DNA of 64,000 bases, taken from contig NZ_AP027041.1 in assembly GCF_027924565.1 (NCBI RefSeq), positions 806,001 to 870,000 on the forward strand. Reading direction: 5' to 3'. Every line of letters starts with the position of its first letter. Positions within the stretch are counted from its first letter, which is position 1. A program made the translations under genes and the position numbers. Positions 19,284 through 28,328 of the stretch are shown piece by piece. The stretch comes from Lysobacter auxotrophicus. GTDB taxonomy: Bacteria > Pseudomonadota > Gammaproteobacteria > Xanthomonadales > Xanthomonadaceae. The notes below the pieces were generated by a model. That model was not told the origin of the DNA, ran no database searches, and saw nothing but the letters and a program-made list of their open reading frames with translations.

Positions 19284-19517
19284 GCGCTGAAGCGAGGAAA
19301 AAAACGAAACGCGCTTCAACTTGAAGAGGGAATCGCGGCGCGCTCGCGGCGCCTACCGATCACCGCGAATACTCCGTTGCCCCTCACCGAGCCGTCTCCC
19401 CAGGGTAGAGGGGCTCGGGCCGAGCGGCCATAAGGCGAAAGCGCCCGTCGCTGAAGCGTCCCGCCAGCAGCGTAAGATCAGCCCATCGCCGGTGTCCCTT
19501 GCCCAAGGAGGATGCGC
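19284..19517. other. Non-coding gap between thiL and the small membrane protein gene
   Basis: A 234-nt gap. It contains TGAAGCG and its complement CGCTTCA at about 19288-19319 around an A-rich loop, and a degenerate REP-like unit at about 19378-19420 (CCCCTCACC...AGAGGGGCTCGG). No promoter stands out. The ribosome-binding site AAGGAGG for the next gene is at 19505-19511. Confidence 0.5.
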
Positions 19518-19703
19518 GTGGAAACGAGGTTCCTGATCGGCATGCTGTTCTTCATCGTGCCGACCGTGCTGCTCGCGATCGGCTTCTGGGTTCAGCGCAG
19601 GCGTGGCAAGGTCGGCAGCAACTGGGGTGCCGTGCTGCTCGTCATCCTGTGCTGGGTGGTCGGCATGATGCTGGTCATGCGCAAGCTCGACCAGTTCCTC
19701 TGA
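19518..19703 (+). CDS. Small two-helix membrane protein
   Basis: A 61-residue protein with two hydrophobic helices (about FLIGMLFFIVPTVLLAIGFWV and WGAVLLVILCWVVGMMLVM) joined by a basic loop QRRRGKVGSN. The ATG at 19512 touches the AAGGAGG sequence with no spacing, whereas the GTG at 19518 lies 6 nt from it, so I prefer the GTG start. The positive-inside rule places the loop in the cytoplasm and both ends outside. I recognise no family. It is isolated, tail to tail with the FAD oxidase gene with only 3 nt between the stops. Confidence 0.65.
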   Translation: METRFLIGMLFFIVPTVLLAIGFWVQRRRGKVGSNWGAVLLVILCWVVGMMLVMRKLDQFL

Positions 19704-19706
19704 CGC

Positions 19707-21089
19707 TCAGTCGGGCAGCAGCTTGCCCGGGTTGAGGATGCCGTCGGGATCGAACGCCGCCTTCACCGCGCGCATCATCGCCAGCGTTGGCGCGTCGATC
19801 GCCTGCGGCATGAACTCACGCTTCGCCAGCCCGATGCCGTGCTCGCCCGACAGCGTGCCGCCGAGCGACAACGTCAGTGCGAACACGCGTGCCATCGCCG
19901 CATGCGCACGCGCGGACTGCGCGGCGTCGTCGGGGTGATAGAGCAGGTTGACGTGCAGGTTGCCGTTGCCGGCGTGACCGAAGCAGACGATCGGCAGGTC
20001 GAATTCGCGTGAGAGCGCATGCACGCCGTCCACGAGTTGCGGGATGCGCGATACCGGCACGACGACGTCTTCGTTGATCTTCCCCGGCGCCAGCGTGCGC
20101 AGCGAAGGCGACAACGCCTTGCGCGCGGCCCAGAGCTTCTCGCGCGCGGCTTCGTCGGCGGCATCGTCCAGCGACACCAGACCCTCGCCATCGGCCGCAC
20201 GCATCAGCGCTTCCATGTCGTGCGGCAGCGTCTGCGCATCGCCATCGGCTTCGATCATCAGCAGCGCGCCGGCGTCGCGCGGCAGGTCGGCGCCGCCGAC
20301 GTCGCGCGCGAGCCGCACCGCGTCGGCGTCCATGAATTCGAGCATCGACGGCGTGACCGGCTGCGCCATCAGGCGCGCGACCGCCTGCGCGGCGGACGAT
20401 ACGTCGCGATAGATCGCCCGCAGCGCGCGCCGCGATTTCGGCGCCGGGGTGAGACGCAGGCTCGCCTCGACGATCAGCGCGAGCGTGCCTTCGCTGCCGA
20501 CCAGCAGGCGCTGGAGGTCGTAGCCGGTCGCGCCTTTTGTCGTCGCGGTGCCGCAGTGGATCAACTCGCCCGTGCCGGTGACGGCCGTGAGCGCGAGCAC
20601 GTTGTCGCGCGTGGCGCCGTATTTCACCGCGCGCGGACCGCCGGCATTGCACGCCAGGTTGCCGCCGATGCTGCTGTAGCCGGCGCTGGTGGGATCGGGC
20701 GGCCAGAACAGGCCATGCGGCTTCAACGCCGCCTGCAGGTCGCCGTTGAGCACGCCGGGTTCGACCACCGCGCAGCGGTCGCCCGGGCGGATGTCGACGA
20801 TGCGGTTCATGCGTTCGAACGACACCACCACGCCGCCGGCCACCGGCACCGCGGCACCCGTCGTGTTGGTGCCGCGGCCGCGCGCGATCACCGGCACGCG
20901 CGCGGCGCGACACGCACGCACGAGGCCGACGACCTGTTCCCGCGTGGTCGGCAATGCGACCGCGTCGGGCAGCGCCTGCCGGCGCGAGTTGTCGTAGGCG
21001 TAGGTCAGGCGTTCGCTTTCGTCGGTACGCCACGCATCGCCGAGCAGGGAGCGGAGTTCGGAATCGAGCGTGGGCGGCAACGGCGTCAT
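19707..21089 (-). CDS. FAD-linked oxidase, GlcD/D-lactate dehydrogenase-like
   Basis: A 460-residue cytoplasmic flavoprotein of the PCMH-type (vanillyl-alcohol oxidase) family. The N-terminal FAD domain shows VPVIARGRGTNTTGAAVP and FWPPDPTSAGYSSIGGNLACNAGGPRAVKYG; the C-terminal cap domain shows KINEDVVVPVSRIPQLVD, FGHAGNGNLHVNLLYHPDD and GTLSGEHGIGLAKREFM. This is the pattern of D-2-hydroxyacid dehydrogenases such as GlcD, D-lactate and D-2-hydroxyglutarate dehydrogenase. No GlcE/GlcF partners adjoin, and no Fe-S motif is present. I start at ATG 21089; the frame is open further upstream but only antisense to the next gene. Its start overlaps that gene's stop (ATGA). Confidence 0.88.
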   Translation of the reverse strand: MTPLPPTLDSELRSLLGDAWRTDESERLTYAYDNSRRQALPDAVALPTTREQVVGLVRACRAARVPVIARGRGTNTTGAAVPVAGGVVVSFERMNRIVDIRPGDRCAVVEPGVLNGDLQAALKPHGLFWPPDPTSAGYSSIGGNLACNAGGPRAVKYGATRDNVLALTAVTGTGELIHCGTATTKGATGYDLQRLLVGSEGTLALIVEASLRLTPAPKSRRALRAIYRDVSSAAQAVARLMAQPVTPSMLEFMDADAVRLARDVGGADLPRDAGALLMIEADGDAQTLPHDMEALMRAADGEGLVSLDDAADEAAREKLWAARKALSPSLRTLAPGKINEDVVVPVSRIPQLVDGVHALSREFDLPIVCFGHAGNGNLHVNLLYHPDDAAQSARAHAAMARVFALTLSLGGTLSGEHGIGLAKREFMPQAIDAPTLAMMRAVKAAFDPDGILNPGKLLPD

Positions 21090-21619
21090 GGCCGCGAGGA
21101 TACCGCCCGCCGCATCGCGAGGCCCGCCGCGGCGATCGACGCGCACGGCAACCAGATCCAGCGCAGCTCCGACGCCATCACCGCCAGACCGCGCGCGCTG
21201 AAGAACCCGGCGCCGATGGGCGATACGGCGATGGGACGCCAGGGCGCGAACAGGCGGGCGTCCGACCACGGCCACCACAAGGCCACGCCGAGGCCGCCGT
21301 TGGTGAGCGCATCGAGCAGCGGATGCGAGGCGACGCAGGCGAACAGCCACGCCGCGGCGATCCATGGACGTGTCTGCAGCGGTCGATGCAACCACGCGCC
21401 GAGCATCGCGACGACGCCGGCGAAGAACAGCGAATGGCTCGCGCCGCGATGGCCGAAGTCGTCCGCATAGGCGATGCCGAGCTTGAATGCCACGACGTCG
21501 GCATCGGGCAGCATCGCGGCGAGCATGCCCGCGGCGACAAGCCGCCGCGGCACGAGCCGCTGGCCGCAGGCGATGCCGACTGCCAACGGCACCACCGCAT
21601 GGGTGAAGATCGTCGGCAC
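21086..21619 (-). CDS. YdjM/DUF457-type membrane-bound metal-dependent hydrolase
   Basis: A 177-residue polytopic membrane protein. The conserved residues of the DUF457/YdjM family are visible: the first histidine in FTHAVVPLAVG, LPDADVVAF, and FGHRGASHSLFF, followed by SHPLLDALTNGG. In the family these histidines and aspartates are taken as metal ligands, but a defined substrate is lacking; E. coli YdjM is LexA regulated. I start at the GTG at 21619, directly after the upstream stop at 21621; an ATG at 21676 would overlap the neighbouring lipoprotein and adds no family sequence. The three genes yraN-side lipoprotein, this one and the FAD oxidase are packed on one strand. Confidence 0.8.
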   Translation of the reverse strand: MPTIFTHAVVPLAVGIACGQRLVPRRLVAAGMLAAMLPDADVVAFKLGIAYADDFGHRGASHSLFFAGVVAMLGAWLHRPLQTRPWIAAAWLFACVASHPLLDALTNGGLGVALWWPWSDARLFAPWRPIAVSPIGAGFFSARGLAVMASELRWIWLPCASIAAAGLAMRRAVSSRP

Positions 21620-21620
21620 G

Positions 21621-22589
21621 TCAGCGACGGCGCCCGCGCCAGGCGCGCAGGCCGGCCACCGCCAGCACGGCGCCAAGCCACAGCGGCCACAGGTATGCGA
21701 GGCCGACGATCACGTCGAGCGCGAGCCGCCAGCCTTCCGCCAAGGCCTCGCCGATGCGCGCAAAAAAGCCCGGCCCTTCGCGACGGATCGCGATTTCCAG
21801 GTCCGGCCGCTCGGTGCGGCGCAGTTGCGGGGCCTGGCGAATCGCGAGGCCGATGCGCGCGAATGCGATGCGGTCTTCCAGTTCGGCACGCGCGACGGTC
21901 GCCTCGTCGCGTTGCGTCTGCGCATCGGCGCGTGTGCTGACGGCGTCGACCCTCTCGCCTGTTTTTCCGGGCGCGCTGGCGACCTGCGCGAGCGCCTGCT
22001 GCGCCTGCTGGTGGCGCGCGAATGCGAGCTGCTGGCGCAGCAGGTCGAACTGCGCGTCGGTCGCCTCGACGTTGCGCGTATCGAGGAACTCGATCTGCCC
22101 GGCGAGCGCGCGGAGGAATTCCTGCGTGCGATCGCTCGGCACGCGCACCGTCAGCACGCCCTGCAGGGTGTAGGTGGTCAGTTCCACGCGCATGCCGTCG
22201 TGGCGCGCGTGCGAGCGCGTGTCGTTCACTTCGGTGCGGATGTCGTTGCGCTCGACGAAGCCGCCGTACTTCGCGACCAGATCCTCGATCGACAGCGCGG
22301 AGCGGTACACGTCGCGCACGCTGAAGGCGACGCTCGCGGTGCGGATGAAGCGGCGGCCGTCCTGCGTCTGCGTATTCGCCGCCGATTGCAGTTGCGTCTG
22401 CGTATCGGGCGGCGCAACTGGCGTCTGGGGACGCGAGGGAGGCCACGCGCCTGCCGGCTTGTCGAGGTTGACGTGCGGGAGTTCGGCCGACGCCGCTGCG
22501 TCCGCCGCTTCCTCCTTGCGGGAGCAACCACCCAGCACCAACGTCCATGCACAGGCCAGTACGGCCATCCGGATTGCCGTTCGCATCAT
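21621..22589 (-). CDS. DUF4349 lipoprotein
   Basis: A 322-residue protein starting MMRTAIRMAVLACAWTLVLGGCS, a lipoprotein signal with lipobox LGGC (Cys22). After a low-complexity linker the DUF4349 domain begins RRFIRTASVAFSVRDVYRSALSIEDLVAKYGGFVERNDI and continues with YTLQGVLTVRVPSDRTQEFLRAL. A coiled-coil-like stretch (FARHQQAQQALAQ) follows, then a C-terminal membrane helix (LAYLWPLWLGAVLAVAGL). The family is common and uncharacterised; its architecture of external domain plus final helix suggests an envelope sensor or scaffold. The ATG at 22589 was chosen over one at 22661 because the signal begins there. The downstream hydrolase follows immediately. Confidence 0.85.
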   Translation of the reverse strand: MMRTAIRMAVLACAWTLVLGGCSRKEEAADAAASAELPHVNLDKPAGAWPPSRPQTPVAPPDTQTQLQSAANTQTQDGRRFIRTASVAFSVRDVYRSALSIEDLVAKYGGFVERNDIRTEVNDTRSHARHDGMRVELTTYTLQGVLTVRVPSDRTQEFLRALAGQIEFLDTRNVEATDAQFDLLRQQLAFARHQQAQQALAQVASAPGKTGERVDAVSTRADAQTQRDEATVARAELEDRIAFARIGLAIRQAPQLRRTERPDLEIAIRREGPGFFARIGEALAEGWRLALDVIVGLAYLWPLWLGAVLAVAGLRAWRGRRR

Positions 22590-22681
22590 CGTCCCCTGAT
22601 CGCGTCGTGGAATTGCGCGGCCCGATGGCGCGCTGGATATCCAACGCATGTGCGCGCCCATCGGGGTTGGCGGATATTCGC

Positions 22682-23062
22682 CTACGCGTCGTCCGCGCGG
22701 AAGGCGTCTTTTACCCAGTTCAGGCGGGGCGATTCAGGGTCGCCGTCGGCTTCGACGACATCGAAGCGACAGGGGGCATTCGCATATTTGGGATGGTGCG
22801 CGAGGAACGCACTCGCCGCATGCACGAGCTTGCGGCGCTTGTGCACGTCGACCGACGCCGCGCCGCCGCCGAAGCGCGCATCGCGCCGGTAGCGCACTTC
22901 GACGAACACCAGGGTGGCGCCGTCGAGCATGACCAGGTCGAGTTCGCCGAAGCGGTAGTTCGCGTTCGCCGCGACGTCGCGAAGTCCGGCGCGGCCCAGG
23001 TACGCGCGGGCGGCGGCTTCCACCGCCGCACCGCGTGCGCGGCGATCAGCGAAGGGCGGCAT
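22682..23062 (-). CDS. yraN: UPF0102 family protein YraN
   Basis: A 126-residue protein of the YraN family, a predicted endonuclease-like fold. Signatures are [43 protein letters not shown] (the E...D...ExR arrangement of restriction-endonuclease-like enzymes) and [13 protein letters not shown]. The ATG at 23062 lies inside the end of the upstream lipoprotein gene (17-nt overlap), the usual lppC-yraN coupling next to rsmI. The function is not established; the catalytic-like residues are intact. Confidence 0.92.
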   Translation of the reverse strand: MPPFADRRARGAAVEAAARAYLGRAGLRDVAANANYRFGELDLVMLDGATLVFVEVRYRRDARFGGGAASVDVHKRRKLVHAASAFLAHHPKYANAPCRFDVVEADGDPESPRLNWVKDAFRADDA

Positions 23063-24440
23063 CCGCCAGCGGCGTCGGCAGGCCCGCGCTGAAGGTCGAC
23101 CACGACGGCGTGCGCTGCACGTTGCCGAAGCCGTCCAGGCGCAGCGTGCCGGTGGCGCCGTCGACGTGGCCATCGGCGGTGGTCGCCAGGCGCTGCAGGA
23201 AGGCGGTGATCTGCCACGCGTCGAAGCCGAACGCGAACAGGCGCGCGGCCGGGCCCTTTGCGTTGTTGAGCTGCGAACCGGCGATGCTCGCCGGCGGCAG
23301 GCCCGGGACGCCGCGCGTGGTCCAGGTTTCGCTCGGGAAGGCGATGCCGTCGAGCACGCGGTCTTCCTCGGCCTTGCCCGTGCCGGAGAGCAACTGCGAA
23401 GTCGCCACGCGCGGCTTGCCGGCCAGACCGGCCAGCGCAAGCTTCGGCATCAGCAACCGCGCGCTGCTGCCCTTCACCGCGAGAAAGAGGGCGTCCACGC
23501 CGCCTTCCTTCTGCGCGAAGGGGATGAAATCGGACGTGCCTTCGCCGGCGACGTCGGTCACCGTGGCGCCGCGCGCGGTCAGGCGTTCGCGAAGGCTCGC
23601 GACCGCACGCTGCTGCGTGTCGTCGACCGCGGCCACGACCAGCACGCGCTTGGCGCCGAGGCTGAGCAGGTGTTCGGCGGCGGCGATGCCTTCGTCTTCC
23701 GGCGACAGCGAGAAGCTGGCGTTGCCGGCAGGCGGTTCGCCGTCGCCGCGGTTGAGCGCGAGCACCGGCACCTGCAGCGCGCCCTTGGCGAACAGCGCAT
23801 TGACTTCGTCGCGGCCGAGCGGGCCGACCACGAAGTCGTTGCCTTCCAGCGCGGCGCGATCGTATGCGGCCAGCGCGCCGCCCGGCGTGCCGGCGGTGTC
23901 GTAGAAGCTCACGTCGGGGCGCCGGCGCGGTTCGCCGTAGTAGCCGGCGAGGAAACCATCGCGCACCGGCGCGGCAGCCACGGCGAGAGTGCCCGACATC
24001 GGCAACAGCACGGCCAGCTTCACCGGCGGCCGATAGCCGTCCTGTTCGGCGGCGGGGCGGCCGGCGGCGTCGAAGTTCCAGCCGGTGCGATCGAACGGAC
24101 GGGGCAGCGGCAGGCCGCGGCGCAACAGGGCCTGGCCGGCGTGGTTGTAGAGCGGATCGCCCGCGGCGAGCGAGGCCGCTTCGCGCGACAGGGTGGCGTT
24201 GTCGAGGGTCGACAGCAGGCGTTCGATCTCGCGGTCGTTCGCCGTGCGCTGCGCGCCGGAGAGGGCGGCGCCGCCCCGCGCGAGCTCGCCGGCCTGGGCG
24301 ATCGTCGCGTTACGGCTCTGCTGCGAGGCCGTGGTGCCGGTGGTGGACACGGTCGCGCAACCGCCCAGCAGCATCGCGCTGAGCGCCGCCGCGCACATCC
24401 ACTTCATCGCCCAACGGTTGGAAGCTCGGATCATCTGCAT
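23046..24440 (-). CDS. Penicillin-binding protein activator, LppC/LpoA family lipoprotein
   Basis: A 464-residue lipoprotein with [17 protein letters not shown] near the start (lipobox Cys28). A short helical N-terminal part is followed, from about residue 135, by a periplasmic-binding-protein type I fold: [63 protein letters not shown], and [13 protein letters not shown]. In E. coli the homologue LpoA stimulates PBP1A from the outer membrane. The N-terminal TPR-like region here is much shorter than in LpoA. Divergent from rsmI with 68 nt between starts, and overlapping yraN at its end: the conserved rsmI-lppC-yraN locus. Confidence 0.88.
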   Translation of the reverse strand: MQMIRASNRWAMKWMCAAALSAMLLGGCATVSTTGTTASQQSRNATIAQAGELARGGAALSGAQRTANDREIERLLSTLDNATLSREAASLAAGDPLYNHAGQALLRRGLPLPRPFDRTGWNFDAAGRPAAEQDGYRPPVKLAVLLPMSGTLAVAAAPVRDGFLAGYYGEPRRRPDVSFYDTAGTPGGALAAYDRAALEGNDFVVGPLGRDEVNALFAKGALQVPVLALNRGDGEPPAGNASFSLSPEDEGIAAAEHLLSLGAKRVLVVAAVDDTQQRAVASLRERLTARGATVTDVAGEGTSDFIPFAQKEGGVDALFLAVKGSSARLLMPKLALAGLAGKPRVATSQLLSGTGKAEEDRVLDGIAFPSETWTTRGVPGLPPASIAGSQLNNAKGPAARLFAFGFDAWQITAFLQRLATTADGHVDGATGTLRLDGFGNVQRTPSWSTFSAGLPTPLADAALR

Positions 24441-24508
24441 GCAATGCCGCGACGCGGCGTTCCTGTGGGACCGGTTAGGATTCTACCCGGCCCCACCGCA
24501 GACGCACG

Positions 24509-25387
24509 ATGCAAACGCCCCAGTCCGCCGTTCCCGCCGCCTCCCTGAAAGCGGGCGGTTCGAACGCCCCCGGCACGCTTCACGTCGTCGCCACGCCCAT
24601 CGGCAACCTCGGCGATCTCTCCGCCCGTGCGCTGGAAACGCTGAAAACCGTGGATGCGATCTGCGCCGAGGACACGCGCCACTCGCGCCAGTTGCTGTCG
24701 CACTTCGGGCTGGAGCGTCCGTTGATCGCGCTGCACGAGCACAACGAGGATGCGCAGGCCGCGCAGCTCGTCACACGTCTGCAGTCGGGAGAAAGCTTCG
24801 CATTGGTGTCCGATGCGGGCACGCCGCTGGTGAGCGATCCCGGATTCCGCCTCGTTCGCGCCGCACGCGCCGCGGGCCTTCGCGTCTCGCCCGTGCCGGG
24901 CGCGTGTGCGGCCATCGCCGCATTGAGTGTCGCCGGCATGCCGAGCGACCGGTTCGTGTTCGAAGGTTTCCTGCCGGCGAAGGCCTCCGCGCGACGCGAA
25001 CGCCTCTCGCGCCTGACTGGCGAGGTCCGCACGCTGATCTTCTACGAGTCGGCGCATCGCATCGAGGAATCGCTCGACGACCTCACCGCCGCCTTCGGCG
25101 AGGCGCGTCGCGGCACGATCGCGCGCGAACTGACCAAGCTGTTCGAGACGGTGCTCGACGGCACGCTGGCCGACTTGCGCCAGCGCGTCGGCGCCGACCC
25201 GAACCAGCGCAAGGGCGAGTTCGTCGTGATCGTCGAGGGCGCCGGCGAAGACGCCGATGCGTCGATCGCCGAAGGCAAGCGCCTGTACGCGAAGCTCACC
25301 GAATACCTGAAGCCCTCGCAGGCGGCGAAGCTCGCAGCCGAGTTGAGCGGGGCACCGCGCAAGGCGTTGTACGGCGCCGAGGAGTGA
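24509..25387 (+). CDS. rsmI: 16S rRNA (cytidine(1402)-2'-O)-methyltransferase
   Basis: A 292-residue SAM-dependent enzyme that methylates the ribose of C1402 in the ribosomal decoding centre. It belongs to the tetrapyrrole methylase fold: LHVVATPIGNLGDLSARALETL, CAEDTRHSRQLLSHFG, ALVSDAGTPLVSDPG and PVPGACAAIAAL are all present, and RELTKLFETV follows. The first 25 residues (QTPQSAVPAASLKAGGSNAPGT) are a variable leader; a later start is possible. It is divergent from the lppC-type gene, as in many gammaproteobacteria. Confidence 0.96.
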   Translation: MQTPQSAVPAASLKAGGSNAPGTLHVVATPIGNLGDLSARALETLKTVDAICAEDTRHSRQLLSHFGLERPLIALHEHNEDAQAAQLVTRLQSGESFALVSDAGTPLVSDPGFRLVRAARAAGLRVSPVPGACAAIAALSVAGMPSDRFVFEGFLPAKASARRERLSRLTGEVRTLIFYESAHRIEESLDDLTAAFGEARRGTIARELTKLFETVLDGTLADLRQRVGADPNQRKGEFVVIVEGAGEDADASIAEGKRLYAKLTEYLKPSQAAKLAAELSGAPRKALYGAEE

Positions 25388-25449
25388 TAGCGCGAGAGCA
25401 ACATCGCAGCGCGGCCCCGCAGGGATGATTTGCCGTTGACCCTTCGTTA

Positions 25450-25491
25450 CCCCTCACCCCAACCCCTCTCCCGGTGGGAGAGGGGCTCAAG
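25450..25491. repeat. REP-like palindrome copy 3
   Basis: CCCCTCACCCCAACCCCTCTCCCGG, a two-base loop, then GGGAGAGGGGCTCAAGC. Same family as copies at 6992, 10088 and 63706. It lies between rsmI and rnpB. Confidence 0.8.
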
Positions 25492-25527
25492 CTTGACAAC
25501 GAAGTTGAGCCTCCAACGAAGCAAACA

Positions 25528-25619
25528 GCCCCCTTTAGTAAAGGGGGCGCCGCGGCAGCGGCAGGGATTTGGAGGCAGCGGCGCGGGGCCCGAAGTTTCG
25601 CCCAGCGAAACTTTGGGGG
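25528..25619. repeat. Composite two-hairpin element, left copy (upstream of rnpB)
   Basis: The element opens with the 21-nt palindromic unit CCCCCTTTagtAAAGGGGG and closes with AAGTTTCGC (25593) pairing with GCGAAACTT (25605). A second copy, in inverted orientation, lies on the other side of rnpB at 26039-26132. The two share the first hairpin exactly and the second with compensating changes. Confidence 0.8.
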
Positions 25620-25640
25620 TGGCATTCAACTGCAAAGCAG

Positions 25641-25646
25641 TAGAAT
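25641..25646 (+). promoter_or_regulatory. Probable -10 element of rnpB
   Basis: TAGAAT ends 7 nt before the predicted first base of the RNA, an ideal position. The -35 region (about 25613-25623, TTGGGGGTGGC) is poor and overlaps the end of the repeat element. Confidence 0.5.
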
Positions 25647-25653
25647 GCAGCCC

Positions 25654-26007
<354 letters not shown>

Positions 26008-26038
26008 GCTTTTTCTTGCCGCTTCGCGGCGTCGAAAC

Positions 26039-26132
26039 GCCCCAAAGTTTTGCCTCGGCAAAACTTCGGGCCCCGGCTCCGGAGCTTCCAATTCCCCGCG
26101 GCTGCCGCCGCGCCCCCTTTACTAAAGGGGGC
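26039..26132. repeat. Composite two-hairpin element, right copy (inverted)
   Basis: Reverse complement of the element at 25528-25619. Here the second hairpin is AAGTTTTGCC (26045) with GGCAAAACTT (26057), and the 21-nt CCCCCTTTactAAAGGGGG unit lies at 26112-26132. Together the pair brackets rnpB. Confidence 0.8.
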
Positions 26133-26292
26133 TGTGGCTTCGGCGAGGCAGCCGTTGGCCGCCGGATTACCCCGGCCTATCGACTCGTCGATTCCGATCT
26201 GTTTCGCATATGGACGTGCGGATGCTGCGGGGCAGCATGCGCCGGCCGGCATTCGGATCGTGGCCGTAGGCTGCTGGCGATTCAAGCCGTCC

Positions 26293-26309
26293 GTCTCAAA
26301 ATTTGAGAC
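26293..26309. promoter_or_regulatory. Operator-like palindrome upstream of the dcw promoter
   Basis: GTCTCAAA and TTTGAGAC are perfect 8-nt arms around a single A, in an AT-rich patch of otherwise GC-rich DNA, about 110 nt before the mraZ -35. It is a candidate protein-binding site; no regulator is identified. Confidence 0.4.
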
Positions 26310-26400
26310 GAAACAATAGCTAGTGGATAAGTCTTGAACAAACCTGTGAAGTTCTTCGCAAGTCATTGACGCGACAGGTGAATTTCCCCTTCAAAACTTG

Positions 26401-26433
26401 TTGACAACCCTGTGGGGCGTGCCTAAGGTGGGC
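26401..26433 (+). promoter_or_regulatory. Probable mraZ/dcw promoter with MraZ-type TGGG boxes
   Basis: A perfect TTGACA (26401-26406) is followed by a 17-nt spacer and TAAGGT (26424-26429). TGGGG (26413) and TGGGC (26429) lie in the spacer and over the -10. MraZ of E. coli binds TGGGN repeats in its own promoter, so autorepression of the cluster is likely; the repeat spacing here (16 nt) differs from the E. coli one. Confidence 0.55.
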
Positions 26434-26509
26434 ATCTGAGGGAAAACCGGGTTTTTTGTGGTTTTCCGTGAACAAGCCGTCCGTAGAGGCGGCCCCCAAC
26501 AGGTGCGCA

Positions 26510-26956
26510 ATGTTCCAAGGCGAGACCGCCATCACGATCGACGACAAGGGCCGGTTGGCGGTACCCACCGTCTACCGGGATGCCGTCGCGCGCGAGTGCG
26601 AAAACCGCCTGGTCATCACCTACAACCCCTTCGAGTCCGGCTCGCTGTACCTGTATCCGCAGGCCGCGTGGGAGCGGCTGCGCGACCAGGTCAATGCGCT
26701 GCCCAAGGCGAAGGCGGTCAACCGGAGCATGCAGCTCAAGCTCGTGGGCGCCGCGGCGTTCGTCGAGCTCGACGGCAATGGGCGCATCAGCATTCCGGCG
26801 AGCCACCGCGCGGCGGTCGGCATCGAGAAAAAGGCCGTGCTGCTGGGCATGGGCGACAAGTTCGAACTTTGGAGCGAGCAGGCGCACCACGCGCAGATCC
26901 GTCAGACGATCTCTGACGCCGATCTAAGCGAGGAGCTGCTCGACCTTCAGCTGTGA
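26510..26956 (+). CDS. mraZ: Transcriptional regulator and RsmH antagonist MraZ
   Basis: A 148-residue DNA-binding protein that opens the dcw cluster and represses it in E. coli. Two SpoVT/AbrB-like repeats are visible: [25 protein letters not shown] (residues 2-26) and [20 protein letters not shown] (about 85-104), each with the conserved DxKGR or GNGR turn. It forms ring-shaped oligomers in the family. The ATG at 26510 gives the canonical MFQG start; the frame is open 18 codons earlier but without family sequence. Its stop overlaps rsmH by 4 nt. Confidence 0.96.
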   Translation: MFQGETAITIDDKGRLAVPTVYRDAVARECENRLVITYNPFESGSLYLYPQAAWERLRDQVNALPKAKAVNRSMQLKLVGAAAFVELDGNGRISIPASHRAAVGIEKKAVLLGMGDKFELWSEQAHHAQIRQTISDADLSEELLDLQL

Positions 26957-28062
26957 CGGTGGGTGGCATGGAGCGCGGCGCGCTGTCCGGCCACCTTCCC
27001 GTGATGTACGCGCAGGTGCTCGACGGCCTGAACGTGCGCGGGAATGGAACGTACCTGGACGGCACGTTCGGGCGTGGTGGTCACGCGCGCGGCGTGCTGG
27101 AACGACTCGGCCCCGGAGGCCGCCTGCTGCTCATGGACAAGGACCCCGAAGCGATTGCGGTGGCGATGCGCGAGTTCGCGCAGGACGCCCGCGTCGCGGT
27201 CTTCCGTGGCAGCTTCGCCGAACTCGCGCACTGGGACGAAACCGTCGCCGGCCTGGACGGCGTGCTGTTCGACCTGGGCGTGTCCTCGCCGCAGCTGGAC
27301 GTCGCCGAGCGCGGTTTCAGCTTCGGCAAGGACGGCCCGCTCGACATGCGCATGGACCCCGACAGCGGCGAAAGCGCGGCGCAATGGCTCGCGCGCGCCG
27401 ACGACCGCGAGATCGCCGACGTGCTGTGGACGTACGGCGAGGAGCGCATGAGCCGCAAGATCGCGCGCGCCATCGTCGCCCGTCGCGACGCGCAGCCGCT
27501 CGAGCGCACCGCGCAGCTGGCCGATCTCATCGCATCGGTCGTGCCGCGTGGCGACCAGAAGATCCACCCGGCCACGCGCAGCTTCCAGGCCATCCGCATC
27601 TTCATCAACCGCGAGCTGGTGGATCTGGAAACCGGCCTGGACGCCGCGCTCGCGCGCCTGAAGCCCGGCGGCCGCCTTGCGGTCATCAGCTTCCATTCGC
27701 TGGAAGACCGCATCGTCAAGCAGTTCATCGCGCGCCATAGCAAGGCGCCGCCGGCCAACCGCCGCATGCCGGTGGAAGTGGCCTTCACGCCCGTCCTGCG
27801 CGCCATTGGGTCCGCGCAGAAGGCGGCGGATGAGGAAACCTCGGCGAATCCGCGTGCCCGCAGTGCGGTGCTGCGCGTGGCGGAGAAGCTGGGAATCGGG
27901 AACGAGGAAGGCGCGAACGCATCGGACGGCGTCTCCGACACGGCACAGCCGGCAACGGGCCGTGGAGACCGGTGGGAAGCGATGGCGCCCCGCGAGCCGG
28001 ACCTCCAGGCAGTCCGCCTTCCCCGAACCCGATTCCCGGCTGGTGGGGAGGCGCGCGCATGA
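26953..28062 (+). CDS. rsmH: 16S rRNA (cytosine(1402)-N4)-methyltransferase
   Basis: A 369-residue SAM-dependent enzyme methylating N4 of C1402; with rsmI it completes the m4Cm modification, and both are in this window. Motifs are [28 protein letters not shown] (SAM binding), [25 protein letters not shown] and [17 protein letters not shown]. The GTG at 26953 overlaps the mraZ stop; ATG 26968 is an alternative. The family usually ends near residue 310-320 with a motif like [10 protein letters not shown]; here about 50 extra, poorly structured residues follow ([16 protein letters not shown] onward), and ftsL begins inside their last codon. Confidence 0.95.
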   Translation: MTVGGMERGALSGHLPVMYAQVLDGLNVRGNGTYLDGTFGRGGHARGVLERLGPGGRLLLMDKDPEAIAVAMREFAQDARVAVFRGSFAELAHWDETVAGLDGVLFDLGVSSPQLDVAERGFSFGKDGPLDMRMDPDSGESAAQWLARADDREIADVLWTYGEERMSRKIARAIVARRDAQPLERTAQLADLIASVVPRGDQKIHPATRSFQAIRIFINRELVDLETGLDAALARLKPGGRLAVISFHSLEDRIVKQFIARHSKAPPANRRMPVEVAFTPVLRAIGSAQKAADEETSANPRARSAVLRVAEKLGIGNEEGANASDGVSDTAQPATGRGDRWEAMAPREPDLQAVRLPRTRFPAGGEARA

Positions 28063-28328
28063 GCGTCCTTCGCCTCCTGCTGAGCGTGCTCGTGGTGGCC
28101 AACGTCGTCTCGGCGTTGGCCGTCGTGCAGGCGCGCCATGAACACCGCCAGCTGTTCGTGCAGCTCAGCCGCCTGGAGCGCGCGCGCGACGAGCTCAACA
28201 TCGAATTCGGCCGCCTGCAGCTCGAACAGGCCACGTGGTCGGAGAGCAACCGCATCGACCAGGTCGCTCGCGACCGCCTCGGCATGAAGTTCCCTGAAGG
28301 CGCCGAGACCGTGGTGATCCGTCCATGA
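28059..28328 (+). CDS. ftsL: Cell division protein FtsL
   Basis: An 89-residue bitopic protein: a short cytoplasmic end, one membrane helix ([21 protein letters not shown]), then a periplasmic coiled coil ([31 protein letters not shown]) ending in the RLGMKFP motif common to FtsL. It forms the FtsQLB complex, which activates FtsWI septal synthesis. It starts inside the rsmH stop (ATGA) and ends inside the ftsI start. The frame is open upstream, but only inside rsmH. Confidence 0.93.
   Translation: MSVLRLLLSVLVVANVVSALAVVQARHEHRQLFVQLSRLERARDELNIEFGRLQLEQATWSESNRIDQVARDRLGMKFPEGAETVVIRP

Larger units (their letters stand above)
26008..26509. other. Intergenic region between rnpB and mraZ
   Basis: This 500-nt region holds the right copy of the composite hairpin element, then unremarkable GC-rich sequence to about 26290, then an AT-richer patch (26293-26410). 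The patch contains the palindrome GTCTCAAAATTTGAGAC, a DnaA-box-like AGTGGATAA (26322) and the probable mraZ promoter. I find no gene in it. Confidence 0.6.

Noticed and set aside
20019-21470. A 483-residue plus-strand frame opposite the FAD oxidase gene
   Set aside because: Shadow frame; the FAD-binding motifs are on the minus strand.
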